64,000 bases of DNA from Nelumbo lutea. Lineage: Eukaryota; Streptophyta; Magnoliopsida; Proteales; Nelumbonaceae. How positions within the stretch are numbered: the stretch's first letter is position 1; each line of letters opens with the position of its first letter. The notes under the pieces are model-generated. The model was not told where the DNA came from, ran no database searches, and saw only the letters and a program-made list of their open reading frames with translations. The translations under genes were made by a program, and so were the position numbers. The stretch spans positions 66,707,655 to 66,771,654 of the forward strand of contig JAKGHH010000005.1 in assembly GCA_022828595.1 (NCBI GenBank). The letters run 5' to 3'. This document shows positions 22,081 to 35,560 of the stretch, one piece after another.

Positions 22081-24150
22081 ATAAGGGTGCCCTCTCTCCT
22101 TTCTTATCATCCCCCCCCCCCACCCATCTTGGGTTCTTGCAGATTTCTGCTTTCGTTTCTTCAATTTTTCTTAGATCTACTTCTTCCTTTCCCTCTCTTT
22201 CAATTTTTCTCTTCAAATTCTCTTAGATCTGGGCTTGATCTACGTATCGATACTGCTTTTCACCAGTTTTTGCGATTTATCTGGTTAGCTAAAATTGTTG
22301 ATTTGCGAGTCTCCGTTTAATTTCTCCTCCTTGGGTTTTGAGTCTATTCTGCTTGGCGAGATCATTATTTTCGTGCTTTTTGGTCGGTGCTTTCCTGATT
22401 TCTTACACCGGATCTGTGTCTCATGCCACTTTAACAACGAATCTCATGACATCGTTGCAAGAATTTCTTTCTTCTTCTTCTTCTCCTTCTTCTCTGTTTT
22501 GTTCTTCACTTGGCCTCTGGAGTTCGCGTGCAATATCATATTCGCCGTCGTTCGCCTCGTGGGAGAGATACCCTCTGCGGATCTGGGAAATTGGTTGATT
22601 TATTCGAGCCATCGATCGCGATCTGGTGATATTCTTTATTAAATCCATTTTTTGTTTTTTGTTTTTTGTTTTTTTTTCTTGCAGGGTTTTTCTCCGTCTC
22701 TATATATGTTGTCGAGCGATGTTATCTCCCTTGAAACGCAGCATGGCTGTAGATCCGGTCGTTACGGTGATAGCGTGGTGGTTGTACAGATCTATTGGCG
22801 TTGGAGAAGATTGGCCTTTGTTCTAAAAGATCATGAAGGAAAATATGAAGAACATGTCGATCTATCGAGTCTCCTTGTAAATCAAGGTAGATGTGGTCTG
22901 ATCTGATATATGTTCTGATCTTAAATGGTGGGAGGTTCGATAAGGTGTTGCTGGTTCTCTGTAAAAGATGTAAGAAGGAAAGTGCCCTGTTGTCATCGGA
23001 CCTTTGCCATGTCAGGTGCGCTTGCATGGCAGGTCAAAAACCCTAATAAAATTCCATCTTTTTTGGTGTTTTGGGGGGATCGCACGGGGTTTTTGCCCGG
23101 GGTCTCTCCAGTTGTGTGCCGTCTCCTGCTCTATTTTTTCGATTGTTGAATTACTTACAGAATCGGCCAATCGCACATCTCAACGACGTTTCACTATCAT
23201 CAAGAGATCACAGAAGAACTGATACGTCATCCTCGACTCAAGGTAAATGACAGTTCTTAATTTCAAGTTTTTCTATTCATAATTTTTAAGAAAATTACTA
23301 TAGATATCCATCAAGCTTGTTTTCAAGGCCCCATCATATATGATGAACAAGAAGATGTATCCTACCGATATATTTTCATGTTTTGTCTCCAGTCCTAGCA
23401 CTTGGTTTCCGCGTTATGAATTGAAGATTATAAATTCTTCAGATACAAGAACATGTATGAATTATCAATCATGTCCCAATCACTGCACATAGTCATTGCA
23501 TATTAATACGCGGTATTGCACTTCTTGCTCATGCCAAATTTCCGTCCAAAAGCCATCATCATCTTCTCACAGTTTATGATAATCTTAACCAACTTGAATT
23601 CTCTATATATTGTAGTTGTGTAAATCTTTGTTGTTTTACGTTGTCAAGTCCATTTTTTGTACCATTGATGTAAGAATCAGTTGTGAAGGGCGTCCCCATG
23701 TGGAGACCCTAGTTTCGTTGTGCATCAGAATTTTGGAATGTGGTTGTAGTATTGCGTCAATGCAAAAGAACTGGTTCTATATGTTTCAGCCTTCCTCGTC
23801 ACGGCGGTTGTCAGAATTGGAGATTGGTGGCTCTGCTGTTGCTCTTACGATTCATTTATTGGATTTGTATCTTTGGTCCACTGAACGCATACTCTGGTTT
23901 TTAACTGAAGTCACTCCCTAAATTGCTGATCGGATGGCGCGTATTACGGGCGGACTAGTTACGGTAGTTAGTCGAGCCCGTCTCTGCTGCTCATGCTCCT
24001 GCTACAGCTCTTTCTGATGATGTGTAGTATTGCAGCTGTACATGGCGGCGACGTAGACGTTGTGTCATCGTTGCAAGAATGCTTTCTGCATGCTACTTTG
24101 TAGGTAAACCAAGGTGAATTCAAGCCGATAGCCAAACAGCATTAAACTCG
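22081..24150 (+). other. CT-rich leader-like locus, possible noncoding transcript
   Basis: From about 22090 the plus strand is CT-rich (TTTCTTCAATTTTTCTTAGATC and similar), as in plant 5' leaders, with AAATAAGG just before it. Several acceptor-like sites follow (TTCTTGCAG at 22680, ACTTACAG near 23155). No long open frame or known domain is seen; the longest frame (23616-23921, 101 codons) is unrecognised. It could be a lncRNA or a gene whose coding part has decayed. Confidence 0.3.
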
Positions 24151-24803
24151 GAAATAAATAGGCGTTCTAACGGTTATGGTAATTTCTATTATTCGTCTAT
24201 TTCAGTTAAAATATAGAAGAGGGTTCAAAGTTGGTATTTAAATTATTCATTTGATAGATGGATTTTACATTGTGGTTTTCTTGTTTGTAATATCATTTTA
24301 TATTGCACAATTCTGTTATCCATGTTTCATGTATAGTTGTTTCCTTCTTCTTGCCTTTTTAGTTAAATGTTTTGGGAGTATACCAACTCTTATGTATCTA
24401 TCATCTATGGTGTCTATCCGCCGTCGCCAATATCAGCCATTCGAATTGTTCACGTTGACTTTTTTTCCATAAGTGGAATTATAAATAGTGTAAAACCAGA
24501 ATCATAACGAACATCCATCGGGGAGGAGTATACAAAACCTCGTTTGTTTACTGCAGTTGTACTGTAGATGCGTCTATTGGCAAGGTTTACCAAATAGTTC
24601 TCATTTTAGCCCCCTTTTCTATCATTGCTATTGCCTTTGATGGATGGTATTTGGCTTAAATTTGGTGCTAATTTTATGCTTTTGTTTGCACATTAAAGAT
24701 TAACTGTCGGGTATAATTGCTTTTCGAGACCCCCTTTTGATATTTCCTTCTAGTCTTATTTTTCAGTACTTGCGCCTCGACATAAAATGCGACCCCGTTG
24801 CGC

Positions 24804-25152
24804 AGACCTGGCAATTCGGTTGGGTGGGTCGGGTTTTGGGTTGGGTCAAGACTCTTCCGGTTGATTTTCGGGCCTGGTTATCAAATTCTAGACCCTAACC
24901 CTAAACCCTAAATGTTCAGGTTAGGGTTGCGGGTCATCCCAAAAAATAATTGAAAATTACTAAATTAGATCTTAAATTTTCAAATATAAAATAGAAATAC
25001 TTGAAACAACAAGCATTTAAGACAAAATAGAAATACTTACCCATGACCCAACCCATTTTTTCTCGTTCGGGTCTGGTCGTTCTCACATTCAGCTAGTTAA
25101 AGAGACCCTAACCTTGTTTTTTCGGGGCTGAGTCAACGTTTTGCCAGGTCTA
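24804..25152. mobile_element. MITE with TIR AGACCTGGCAA...TTGCCAGGTCT
   Basis: Perfect 11-bp ends: AGACCTGGCAA on the left and TTGCCAGGTCT on the right. Internal GGGTTGGGTC blocks and an AT-rich centre match the elements at 6707-7228 and 54515-54955. Noncoding. Confidence 0.7.
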
Positions 25153-25645
25153 CCTTTTGTTACTTGTATTGTTCCCTTGTAGTCGGGATGGTTCTTTTGG
25201 CGGCAATGCTGGTCTTCCAATGTCTTTTAACAACTTTTACCCTGTGGGAATTATGGTTCTACAAACCAACACCAATTCATACCGGTTTATCTTCCAACAA
25301 TTAGATCATAAAGCCTCTAGGTGAACAGTAGATTCGACCGATCTGTTAACTTTTCAATATGAAATTCAATCGTTTTCTTTCATTCTATGCTGTTTGAGGC
25401 CTGGCTATCAATTCCGTGGTTTCTGTTTGGTTGTGGGATTGGGCATCGATCTAATTACCCTTACCTCGACAACCAAAAATATGTAGATGTAGCTTTTCAA
25501 GTGCTCTACTGTGTTATTTATGTAATATTTTTATTATTAATTTATCACCTATATATTAGATTCATTGATCGCGTAACGGTCGGTTACTTATTTATCTCTC
25601 ATCGTCGCCGTTACCTTCTAGTTGGAATTTAACCTTAAAATATGA

Positions 25646-25719
25646 TGATCCTTAAGCTCAAAATTGGTAGAGCGCTCACATTATGTGGGAGGATGGTGGT
25701 TCGAATCCACTGGGATCAT
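25646..25719 (+). tRNA. tRNA-like sequence, possible tRNA relic or SINE head
   Basis: TGATCCT (25646-25652) pairs with GGGATCA (25712-25718) as a 7-bp acceptor. GCTC/GAGC forms a D stem, CTCAC/GGGAG a weak anticodon stem with loop ATTATGT (nominal anticodon UAU), and GGTGG/CCACT a T stem around TTCGAAT. Extra A residues at the TA junction and in the D loop, and an A-G mismatch in the anticodon stem, argue against a working tRNA. A tRNA-derived SINE 5' end is an alternative. Confidence 0.4.
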
Positions 25720-26547
25720 AGCTTATTCTGGGAGTTTTTCTCTTTCGATATTTTTGTATGTCTGTAGTAATGGTTCCCTACTTACAAGTTTCAAACTGTC
25801 TATATGAAGTAATTTGTTGGTCGTTTTTTTCGGTACTTTAGTTTCGTTTATGTTTTCAATCCACCCTACACTTTTTTTTTTAAAACCTATTTTTCTTAAA
25901 CGGTCTATCCTTGAGAATTGTTCGTTTGCATTGAATGTATGAAATTGAAATAAATTTTGAGAGGATTGTAGTTTACCTAGTTTTGGATGCTGTTTTCGAA
26001 ATTCGAATTATTCTGAAAAATGTCAGTTGACCGTTTTAACTTTGGATATAATAAGGTTTGTTTAAATATATAATCAATTTATTGATAACTAATAAAATGA
26101 TTATGAAATCATTTATAGAGATGAGTAATTATAGTAATTAATTATTAAATATTAAAAAACTACATAATTATATTTTATGGAATTCAGTGAATATTAAAAT
26201 ATTTAAAACAGTTGATTATAATTATTTAATTGAAATGGATTTAATAATAGGAAAAATCTATGATGTAGAAAAGACATATGGAGGATTTTTGAGCAATGGA
26301 AGCCCACCCATGAATAATTTAATTAAATTAGTGTTTTCAGCATATTGTTTAACAAGCCAAACTTATTTGGTCGGGTTTGGGTGTTGGTTATTCCAAACTA
26401 ACCTTTCATACTAAAAATTGACAAAATCAAGTTACACTGGTCAATGTTTTAAATTAACCCACTTTTGCATTTGGGTGCGGTTGTTATTTCAACCATCATT
26501 GGTAAATCAGTTAGTCCCATTCCATGTCATAGTTAAATAAAGAAATC

Positions 26548-26580
<33 letters not shown>

Positions 26581-26590
26581 TATATATATT
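26548..26590. repeat. (AT)n microsatellite
   Basis: About 40 bp of alternating AT with one interruption; counterpart near 39448-39493 in copy C differs in length. Confidence 0.9.
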
Positions 26591-26880
26591 TAAGTATAAA
26601 TACATATTTTATAATAAATAATGTATAATTATATTTTAGATGAAATATATATTATTTTATATTTGTTAAATTTTATTTTATTTTTTATTTATAAAAATAT
26701 TAAAAATTACCTATAGACACACTAGGACGCATTGATTTTGAAGAGTTATTCAAAATAAAAAAAAAAACCATTACTGACTTGGGGCGCATTGATCTTAAAG
26801 AGTTGTTCAAAATAAATAAAAAAAAATGATTATTTCAACCAGATATCAGAGTGCAAAAGTTATGGTCTTCAAAATTTTGT

Positions 26881-27047
26881 ATATGCAGTTTTTGGGTTGA
26901 ATGGATATATATTAAATATGCAGTTTTTTGGTTGAATGGATATACATTAAATATGCAGTTTTGGGGTTGAATGGATATACATTAAATATGCAGTTTTGGG
27001 GTTGAATGGATATACAATAAATATGCAGTTTTGGGTTGAATGGGTCA
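26881..27047. repeat. 35-bp tandem repeat, five units
   Basis: Unit ATATGCAGTTTTTGGGTTGA followed by ATGGATATACATTAA, repeated five times with small changes. The same array is at 39793-39957. Confidence 0.88.
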
Positions 27048-28539
27048 AGTTGAACTCTTTCAGGTTAGGTGGTTTTTTTTGAGGTCAATGTTTTTTTTAC
27101 TAAAGGGCTGGAATTAAGGCAGGTGATTGTTTTGAATAGTTTAACGGTGATAGGTTGAAAATATTGGTATCTGGATGGGTCAATGATAGATTGAAAATAT
27201 TGGTATTTGTTTGGGTTGGTTTTTAGTTTGGTTGGAGTTTCATAGTTTTAAAAATAAAAAGTAGAAGCAAATATAACAAACTTAAATTCGAATTCAATTC
27301 AATTATTAATTGGATGCAAATCTCAAAATTCGAATTTCAATCTGGTTATTAATTGAACGCAAGTAGCAAAATCATAATCTGAAAAGCATGGTTTTCAAAA
27401 TCATAATCTGAAAAGCATGGTTTTCAAAATCAGAGCGGACTGGATGATTGGACTGGAAAAAACTGGTGACCAGTTTTGTTTTTTTCCAAAACTGTTGATT
27501 TTGGTTAGCAAATTGCTGAACCCAGTCGGCTTAATTATTAAATTTTTTTATTTTTTTTGTTAGAACAGGTTGATCATTTGGGTTGAACGGTCGAATTGTT
27601 CGAATCGATAACCAGACCCCTGACCGATTCGGTTTTAAAAACCATGGAAGAAAGATAGACTTCTTAATTACAGTTTCAACTCTCAAGCCTACAGATGTGA
27701 ATGTTGGATGCAGAATTTGAGCCAAAGTTAAAGCTTTTATGTCCAATTATTGTGAAACCACATCTGGCTATACACTATACAGCTCCCAAGTGTCTCCAAA
27801 GTTTTTGGTATTGTTGACAAGATCTATACTAAACCATTTTCTTAAATTACTGCCTTAATGCAATTTGTTGTTTTCTGTAAGGTTTCAAGTTTCATGACTA
27901 CATTTGCAGTAATAATAGATATCCTGCCTTTGGTTTCTTTGCCAATTGTCTGCAATAGTCATTATACCTTTATCTTGAGAAGTTGGAGTTATTTGAGCTT
28001 CAGATGTGGTATTATATTATACGTTTTCTGCAAGCCCTTTCAATGAAATTATTCTGGGTTTTAGAAATTAAACCCTCTTTCAGTGAAGCGATTCAGAGTT
28101 TCAGAACTAAAACCTCGAGATGGGTACTTTCAGAAATGGGTCTATTGTTAAGCGCAGTTCGGTGACCCAAATGAGCACCTTTTCTGACCTGAAGATACTC
28201 CCTGTCCTCTTCTCAATTTTCCTCCCCTTATGCTTTCACTTTCTTGGCTGACTAAATAATTAACACAGATGAGCACACCATACCATGCATTCCAGTCCAA
28301 CACCCTTTTCTATCCAAATGCTTTGGGCGTGTTAACAGTTAGCACCCACTAAATGTTAATACTGTTGAACCCACCAACTTGTGCAGGCAACACTCAATTT
28401 ATCAAATCTACAAATACCTCGTAGCTCCTGGGGCTGGAGCAAGTCATCAGTTTTCCAAGTAATAACATGAGAAAATTGCCTCTGAGACGTCTTTACTAAG
28501 ACGTATTTCTCTAGCTGCGTATATTTTTTTGGAATGTAT

Positions 28540-29150
28540 TGTCAGATTGGGTGAGTTCAATTGTTGGTTTGGTGATAGAACCATCACTGATGTAGGCATA
28601 TTTGATCGGTTCATCGGATCTTGACACGTGGCATTGGTCAAGAGTATGACAGTTTCTTAAGGGCATTCAGGTAATTCCCACCCTTAGCGATTGTAGAGTA
28701 TTTAATGCAGGTGCATGTCCTGGGTGCATCTGCTCCGAGCCACTAACATGGGGTTATGGTCGGCCAACGCCTTTTTAAACCCTCTTACATGATCGTGATA
28801 TATGGGACAGTTATACATTGTGCATTATTCTCCACATGGTCAACTCCTATTACAAAAGAGGCACAGCTAGAGGTATACACACATACTTGAGCTATCACTT
28901 ACACTCTTGTGGTGACTTTTACTTCCTTTGAACTCTCGGTTAACTTGACCGTTAGAATTCTCACCCCTGAGAATACTAACGTTTTTTTATTCTTAGCAGG
29001 TGAGACCCACAGCGAACTGAAATTATCATCTTTTCTTTACCCTAGTTAAGCTCACTCTCTCTCTATTCTTCCTCTCTTGTTCTCAGCTATCTATCGACAA
29101 CCATGACCTGACTTCACAAACACATTAGAGAGAAGACGGACTTCGGAGGA
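28540..29150 (+). mobile_element. LTR-like relic
   Basis: Contains TTGACACGTGGCATTGG, a possible TATA-like GCCTTTTTAAACCC near 28770, and a block (GTTAACTTGACCGTTAG, then GGTGAGACCC) like the R/U5 part of plant Gypsy LTRs. Ends are not defined and no internal region is found. Duplicated in copy C around 41440-42050. Confidence 0.3.
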
Positions 29151-29174
29151 AAATCTAAGTGGTGTTCAAAAAAC

Positions 29175-29627
29175 TAGGTGTGTTCACGGTCTAATTCAGT
29201 GCAGTTTGGAGAAGATTTTATACCGAACCAGTAAATTACGGTTTGAGAAATTTTTAAGTCGAACCAAACCATTTTGGTATGGAAATCAAACCATACTAAA
29301 CCGTTTGGTGCAGTTTCTAATATGGTCTGGGAATCTTGGACCATTTTATGATTTTTTTAGGTTTAACCCAATTAGAAAGCCCAAATAACTCCCCTAAAAA
29401 TTAAAACTTAAAACATTTATTTATTATTTTATTATAAAATAAAGAATTCACTATATATTTATAATTTTATACATTCCATTCAGATATATTATATATAATT
29501 TCAATTTACGATTTATGATTTAATTCAATTTATAAAATTGAATAAACTATCCTAACCGAATATAAACCGAAACAAACTACAAATTCAATTTGATTTTTGC
29601 GGTTTGAACCATATATGAACACCCCTA
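29175..29627. mobile_element. hAT-type MITE with TAGGGGTGTTCA-like ends
   Basis: Left end TAGGTGTGTTCACGGT and right end ATATGAACACCCCTA are imperfect inverted repeats, typical of a widespread plant nonautonomous family. AT-rich, noncoding interior. Duplicated at 42094-42550. Confidence 0.6.
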
Positions 29628-29636
29628 CAAATGGAG

Positions 29637-29852
29637 GTAGAAATGATAATTTACAAAAACCGCCAATCTGATATTGGCTATTAGGATTCGATCCAATAGG
29701 GGCGATTTGACTTCAATCCAATTTTGAAAAGAATCCTATTATTTGTGATACGATCCGATTAAAAATCCTGGCAGGGGTATCTGAATCTGGTAAATCGTAT
29801 CGGATTCGATTTCGGATTGGATCGTGACCCGTTCAGTTTGCATCATCCCTAC
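29637..29852. mobile_element. Short MITE with GTAGNNATGAT ends
   Basis: Left end GTAGAAATGATAAT and right end TTTGCATCATCCCTAC are imperfect inverted repeats, with GGATTCGATCC-type inverted blocks inside. Duplicated at 42560-42775. A truncated relative starts at about 32973 (GTAGGGCTGCTAATGG). Confidence 0.5.
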
Positions 29853-30313
29853 TCTTAAGCAACTGGAAACAATCCTAGTCCAAAACTCAGTCACAGGTGA
29901 GGATTTTTTGGCTTTTTTTTTCTCATGAATATAATAAAGCTTTTAGAACCCTAGGCAATTTGCAAATCTGGAAATTGTGGTGACGTTTTGACTATGGGTT
30001 TCACCCTCTTGACACTGTACAGAACAATGAATTGTCCTCTCATTCAAAAAAAGATGATTTGCTTTCTCTTAGCAAAAACCAAGGTGCTACTCAAAAAAAA
30101 AAAAAAAGGCAAAACCAAGGTGAATGCCACATATTATATAGAACAGAAATGTATTTACAGGGAATGCTGTTGATAAATAAACTCAAGAATAATTGAAGTG
30201 ACTAATGAGTGAAAAGAATTTATTTTATAATTTAATGGCAATTTTTTACAAACTACAAAATTATTTCACCTTTTCCTATACTGTTGTGTACTTCCCAAAC
30301 GGACAACTCATCT

Positions 30314-33300
30314 TCACCTTGACCTCTCAACATCACCTCCCCCTGCAGCTTTGGATGGAAACGAGAACGGTGCTCTATCAGTGACAGTAGGGCCTGGTCG
30401 GGGAGGAAGGGGGGCTTCACGGGCTGCCCGGTGCTCCTACAGAATATGAAACAAACACATCTAAGTACCAGCCAATAATAACTCATGGATATTAACAATT
30501 TCAGAGTACACATGCTTGTTGAAAATTGACCCCAAGGAAGTTAATAGAGAATCAAACACTTGCAATCTTAAGATGAATAAAAAACATGGAATAGATGGAG
30601 TTAAAGAATGCAAGCATTAATCATGTTTTTAGAAATCCTCCACCAGTAATTTCTACCAGCAAGTACTTCGATGACATGCAGATGCAATATGGAACTTTGA
30701 ATTTATCGTAAAATTCAAATGTTGTTTCCATGTGAGACATACAGCTGGGTTCTGTCAAGCAAAATAATGTTTGGGCCCAATTCAATCAATTTTCTAGCTC
30801 AAAAACAAACTATAGACATATTTGCCAAATTAGTATGGGCCTTCTTTTGGTAGCACTGCCTGGATATGTCCACAAGCAGGTTTGATTAATGTTTGGGCCC
30901 ATTTCAATCAATTTTCTAGCTCAAAAACAAACCATAGATATATTGGCCATATGATAATATGGGCTTCTTTTGGTAGCACTGCCTGGATATGTTGAACCAA
31001 GTAGAAAGGATCAATGCGAAATGAAAGTTTCGGAGCCACTGATAACAACTCAAGTTGCTGAACTGAATGACCTATTGCTTTGTCATTTAGTGGATAAATT
31101 AATTAAATAATAAACTATCAAAAGGTATGGTTATCTACCCAACTACTTCATCAATCAAGGAGTTCACAACCACATTGAAAACTTCTTCACTAGGAGACAA
31201 AGCAATAAGCATTTTAGTTCAGCCACTTCATATGTTATCAAACAGTTTCCTTAGTACCCAATTAAGCCTACACAGTAGAGAACTTCATTCAAATTTACTA
31301 ATACTATGTTAACCCTATTAGCTAGCTTTTGAAGAGCTCTTCAAGAACTTTCCTTGTCAAATAAAGTTCCTAAACAAGTTCTCTCGTGTTGACCATTGAT
31401 ATAAGAGAAACAAATGCCAACATCTATAAAACCCTATGAAGAGTTTTATTTGCATCCAAGAACTACTAATAGGTGCCAAAAAAGTCCAAATCTATTGGTC
31501 ACACTCTGATGGTGCAACCACTCTTGATAGATAAACAATTATGAAGTCCCTAAGAGTATTTAGATTAGTAGTTGGAAATTATGAAATATTGTAAGATATA
31601 GCCATTAACAAAATCATTTGTAGCACATTTTGCACCTCTTGAAGCAACACAAAATTGTAGAAGAATAATTGGGATAATTGGGCTTACAGCACGGAAGGGA
31701 AACTCATCTGCTTCCAGCATGTGTACAACCTGCCCCATTTTTGGCCGCTTGTTAGCATCTAGATCAATGCAACGAAGACAAACCAACATTACCCTCTTCA
31801 ATGCTCTTGGTGAGGGCTGAGCATCAATCAGAGGGTCTACCACTTCTTCTGCGCAATGACTTGCTACCTTCCCTTTAAACCACTCAACCAAGTTCACCTG
31901 CCAATGCAATTCGGATGCATGCAAATTTAGGTGACATATCTCATGAGCACAACAGATAAAAGAAAAAGGAATCTTCCAAAAAAAAAACAGATAAAAGAAA
32001 AAGGAAAAGGAAAAAGCTTTGATTACCTCTCCCGATGGTCTAGAATAATCAACTGGGCTCCTCCCTGAGATTATTTCCATAAGTAGTATACCAAAACTGT
32101 ACACATCACTGCTCTCACTAAGCATACCCGTGCTTGCATACTCAGGAGATACATATCTGCATCAAAGAAGTGCCAATACATATTATTATTAGCACCCACC
32201 AAAATAACTAGTAATAAATAAAAAGAATCATCTTGGATTCAAGAAAGAACAAACCCAAATGTCCCCATTACTCGTGTGGTTACATAGCTTGCTTCTGAAC
32301 CTAAGAGCTTTGCCAGTCCAAAATCTGAGACTTTTGGGTTCCATTTCTTATCCAGAAGAATGTTACTGGATTTGATATCACGGTGCACAACTTTTGGTTC
32401 TAGTCCTTCGTGCAAATAAGCTAAAACTGTAAGAAAACACATAAGAAAGATTAAAGAGTAGAAGAGGCCCCACTGGTGACAAAAGAATATATAAAAATAA
32501 AAGAAACAGCCAACAGAACCAAACCTGATATCCTGCCCACTACTCTCCACCCGCCTTGAATTGCAGCCACACATCGCCATCTTGTATTGTGAGATATGCG
32601 GCTGCAATGTACTGTGGGCAGGCGCGGGTAGAGAAAGTGAGTAGAAAATCTGGTTGGAACTGGGGAGACAAAACTGAGAAAAATGTGACGGATATTAGAA
32701 TAAAGATTTGTGCAGTCTATTGTATTGTAAGTTCCACAAAGCATGTAACTGAACAAAAACTTTAAATGTCATTATATGATAAATGTCATGCAATATTAGA
32801 TTAACACAAGTAATTGGGTTCAAAAGTAATATAGTAAAAATAATTTGCAAACTTAAAGCAGTACAACAAAAATTTGCATCATAAAATTGATTCCCCATCA
32901 AAAGCCTTCAGTGAGAAGACTCCACGACTTTCAGTTTTTCAATGTAATCTCAGTCAATTGCCGGTACAAGTAGGGCTGCTAATGGATTAGATAATAATTT
33001 GGATCCGATCCAAATAAAACCAAACATATATCTTAATGAAGAAGATTCACCGAAAACCTCAGTTCAATATGATTAAGCAAATCTAATTAACAAAAGGTCA
33101 ATCAGTAAAACTAGCTTGAGCAAATATGCAACTTGATTGAAGTGAATGTTTGTTGAGTTTTAGTTGAGTTTTAAAAGGTTAAAAGATCCAAGTCTGATTT
33201 TAGTCGCAAATCCATAAAATGTAAAATATGCAACTTGATTGAGTCGAGAATTTGCAATATGGGATCTGTTTTGAATGTGGATATGTTTGTTGCAACTTGC

Positions 33301-35560
33301 ATTCAAAAACATGCTGACCATGAACACCCAAAATGGATTTTATAAACAGACACAAAAAAACTAAACACATTAATCCACACTATTATCTCTTAAGAAGAAT
33401 TTGATACAATATGGAAAAATGTCCTGCGACTAACAGTTCACAAAATGACCAGATTTTCACGCTAGAAGTTTCTAAATTATGCTTAAATAGGTCAATCAAA
33501 TTAACAAATAAGCCTTATTAATCAATTGCATTTAAAATAAAAAGTATTTCTTTTAGTGATTGTAAAAAAAGAAAGAAAGATGAAGAAAACTGATAATAAT
33601 ATAGAATATCACACCCTTTTGCTGTTCCTATGGCAATTTTCATGCGAATATCCCATGTCAAAGGAACTAACTGGCCCAACATCACCATGCAACCATTGCT
33701 CCAAATTGCCATTATCTACATTACTCGTATACAAGCATCCTGAAAAACCAGTACAAGCATCTTAGGAAAATAAAAATAAGGAATCCTTGTTCACTTCCAT
33801 CTAGAGAAAATGATAGCATCCCAAATTTCTCACATAGGAAATACCTCTGAGGACCATCTGCACAATATCCAACAAGTCCTACAAGATTTTTATGCCTTAC
33901 TTTCCCAATGGCTTCAACTTCAACCTTGAACTCCTTCTCTGCCCTGACCCCTACAAGTAAGATGATCACATATAGTTAATTCTCACCCATAAATTACTGC
34001 AGTAGGATATAGAAGTAAAAAATAAGCAATACATGCAAGTTTAAAGCTGAAAAGAAAAAGGAAAAGAAAACCTACAGTATAAGTTATTGTTCTACTTCTA
34101 TATTACAAAAATTCATGAAGAACAATTTCGTTCTTCCATGTTCTTTGTAATTTTTTTTTTTGATGAATCATGTTCTTTGTAAAATTACATCCTGCGTTCT
34201 TTATTTCTGGAAAACCTTTAAGAACTGATACCACACTAAAAGCCCAAGTAAGGTATTATTCTCAATCATGGAAACTAAGCAATATCCCCAAGTCTTCAAC
34301 ATCTAATGAGAACAAAAACTCAAAAGCCTCCCCAAAATCTACCAGAGGAATTTTCTGTAAACTTTTAAAAATTTAGAAAAAACAAACCGTTTCAGATGCC
34401 TAGGAAGATTATTAATATATTAAAAAAGCAATAACGATCAATCACCTTTGAAGGGGGAGCATATGGGTATCCATATAGACCAACTATGAGGTAACAAAAG
34501 AAAAAGGTTCTACCTTTAAATAATTAGTTACTGAGTTTCAGAGTGTTAGTAACTTGTCTGGTTACAGTCTTTCTTTAAGCATACAACCAGAAAAAGTAAA
34601 AGAAACAGCCCAGTCTTTAAGTCTTCTAATTTGCGCCAGTACGATTAATTTCCAGAATTACGCTGGCCTTTTTCTCGAGACCTTCGAAATGAGTCGGCAC
34701 ACACTCTGTCAATTAACAACATGGTCAAGATCAAACATGTCCCGGCGGCCTCCGTCACAAACGGGAGCCAAACGACATAGAGACGATAATCTCGACTTAT
34801 TAATTTTTAGTACGACTTGAAGAAATTTTTTTACAAGGAAGTAATAAAAAACATATTATGAAAGAAATGCAAATAATAAAAAAATGCACCGCTCCCAACA
34901 GAAGAAAAAAATATTAGATTTCTTTTTTTTTAATAATATTATTTTGTCATACTCACTTGTTATTGAAAAGGTTCTTCACTGCAACTATTGAACTGTCAGG
35001 CAAAACCCCTCTGAAAACGACTCCGTAACCGCCTTCTCCGATGACATTGTCGCTGGAGAACCCACCGGTGGCGATTTCCAGCTCTTTCAAAGCATACCAC
35101 CGGCCCCACCCGATATTCGAATTCTCGGCCGAAACACCCGACGACGAACTCTGGCTCCCACCAGATGCGTTGCTCTCTGTGCTCCGACTTCTGGCATTAA
35201 TCGCCTTGTTAGAGTCCACTTTGACAGATTGGTTTCTCCTCTTTCCCCTCCCTATCTGTGTCGCCGATCTTGTCGTCCTCACTCGGATCCGAAACTTTAA
35301 TATCTATGATCTCCTTAGAGACCATCGAAGTTAAACCTACTGTTTGCTTTGCACGCTTTCGTCGCTTCCTGGAGTTTCGACATCGACGGACGGAGAGAAG
35401 TATCACAAGAATGACGGCGATGACACACACGACGCAGATTCCGATAACGATGTACAGCTTTAGGCCGAAAATTGGCGTCTTCGCCATGAGCTTAGGAGAT
35501 GGAGATGTATCTGAGCTATGGTGATTCTTCGGCAGTGTGTTTTCCGGAAGCCACCATCAT
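30314..35560 (-). CDS. Receptor-like protein kinase (RLCK-V-like), copy B, seven exons
   Basis: Plasma-membrane type serine/threonine kinase with almost no extracellular domain. Exons by GT-AG boundaries: 34957-35560, 33845-33950, 33615-33739, 32255-32426, 32027-32156, 31688-31897, 30314-30436 (TGA at 30314). They carry, in order, the membrane helix and glycine loop, the alpha-C region [11 protein letters not shown], the hinge MLVYE, HRD ([13 protein letters not shown]), DFG ([10 protein letters not shown]), the activation segment end VSPEYAS, and the C-lobe through [18 protein letters not shown]; the tail is read as [18 protein letters not shown]. Expected length of about 490 residues fits the family. 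Single-base insertions break frames in exons 1 (35526, 35232), 2 (about 33943), 3 (about 33721 and 33663) and 4 (near 32425). Copy C is intact at each of these sites, so they are probably sequencing errors. Confidence 0.85.
30766..31000. repeat. 122-bp tandem duplication in last intron of kinase copy B
   Basis: Two adjacent units begin AATGTTTGGGCCCA (30766 and 30888) and share TTTTCTAGCTCAAAAACAAA and GGTAGCACTGCCTGGATATG. They differ at several bases, so the duplication is older than the B/C duplication. Counterpart at 43685-43915. Confidence 0.85.

Larger units (their letters stand above)
26335..30313. other. 3' flank of kinase copy B (duplicated in copy C)
   Basis: Near-identical to 39232-43231. 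It holds an AT dinucleotide tract, a 35-bp tandem array, a 27-bp direct duplication (AAAATCATAATCTGAAAAGC, 27368-27425), an LTR-like stretch and two MITEs. No protein-coding gene was recognised. Confidence 0.6.

Noticed and set aside
34554..34820. Plus-strand frame within kinase intron 1 of copy B
   Set aside because: Intronic, not open in the same form in copy C, and no domain.
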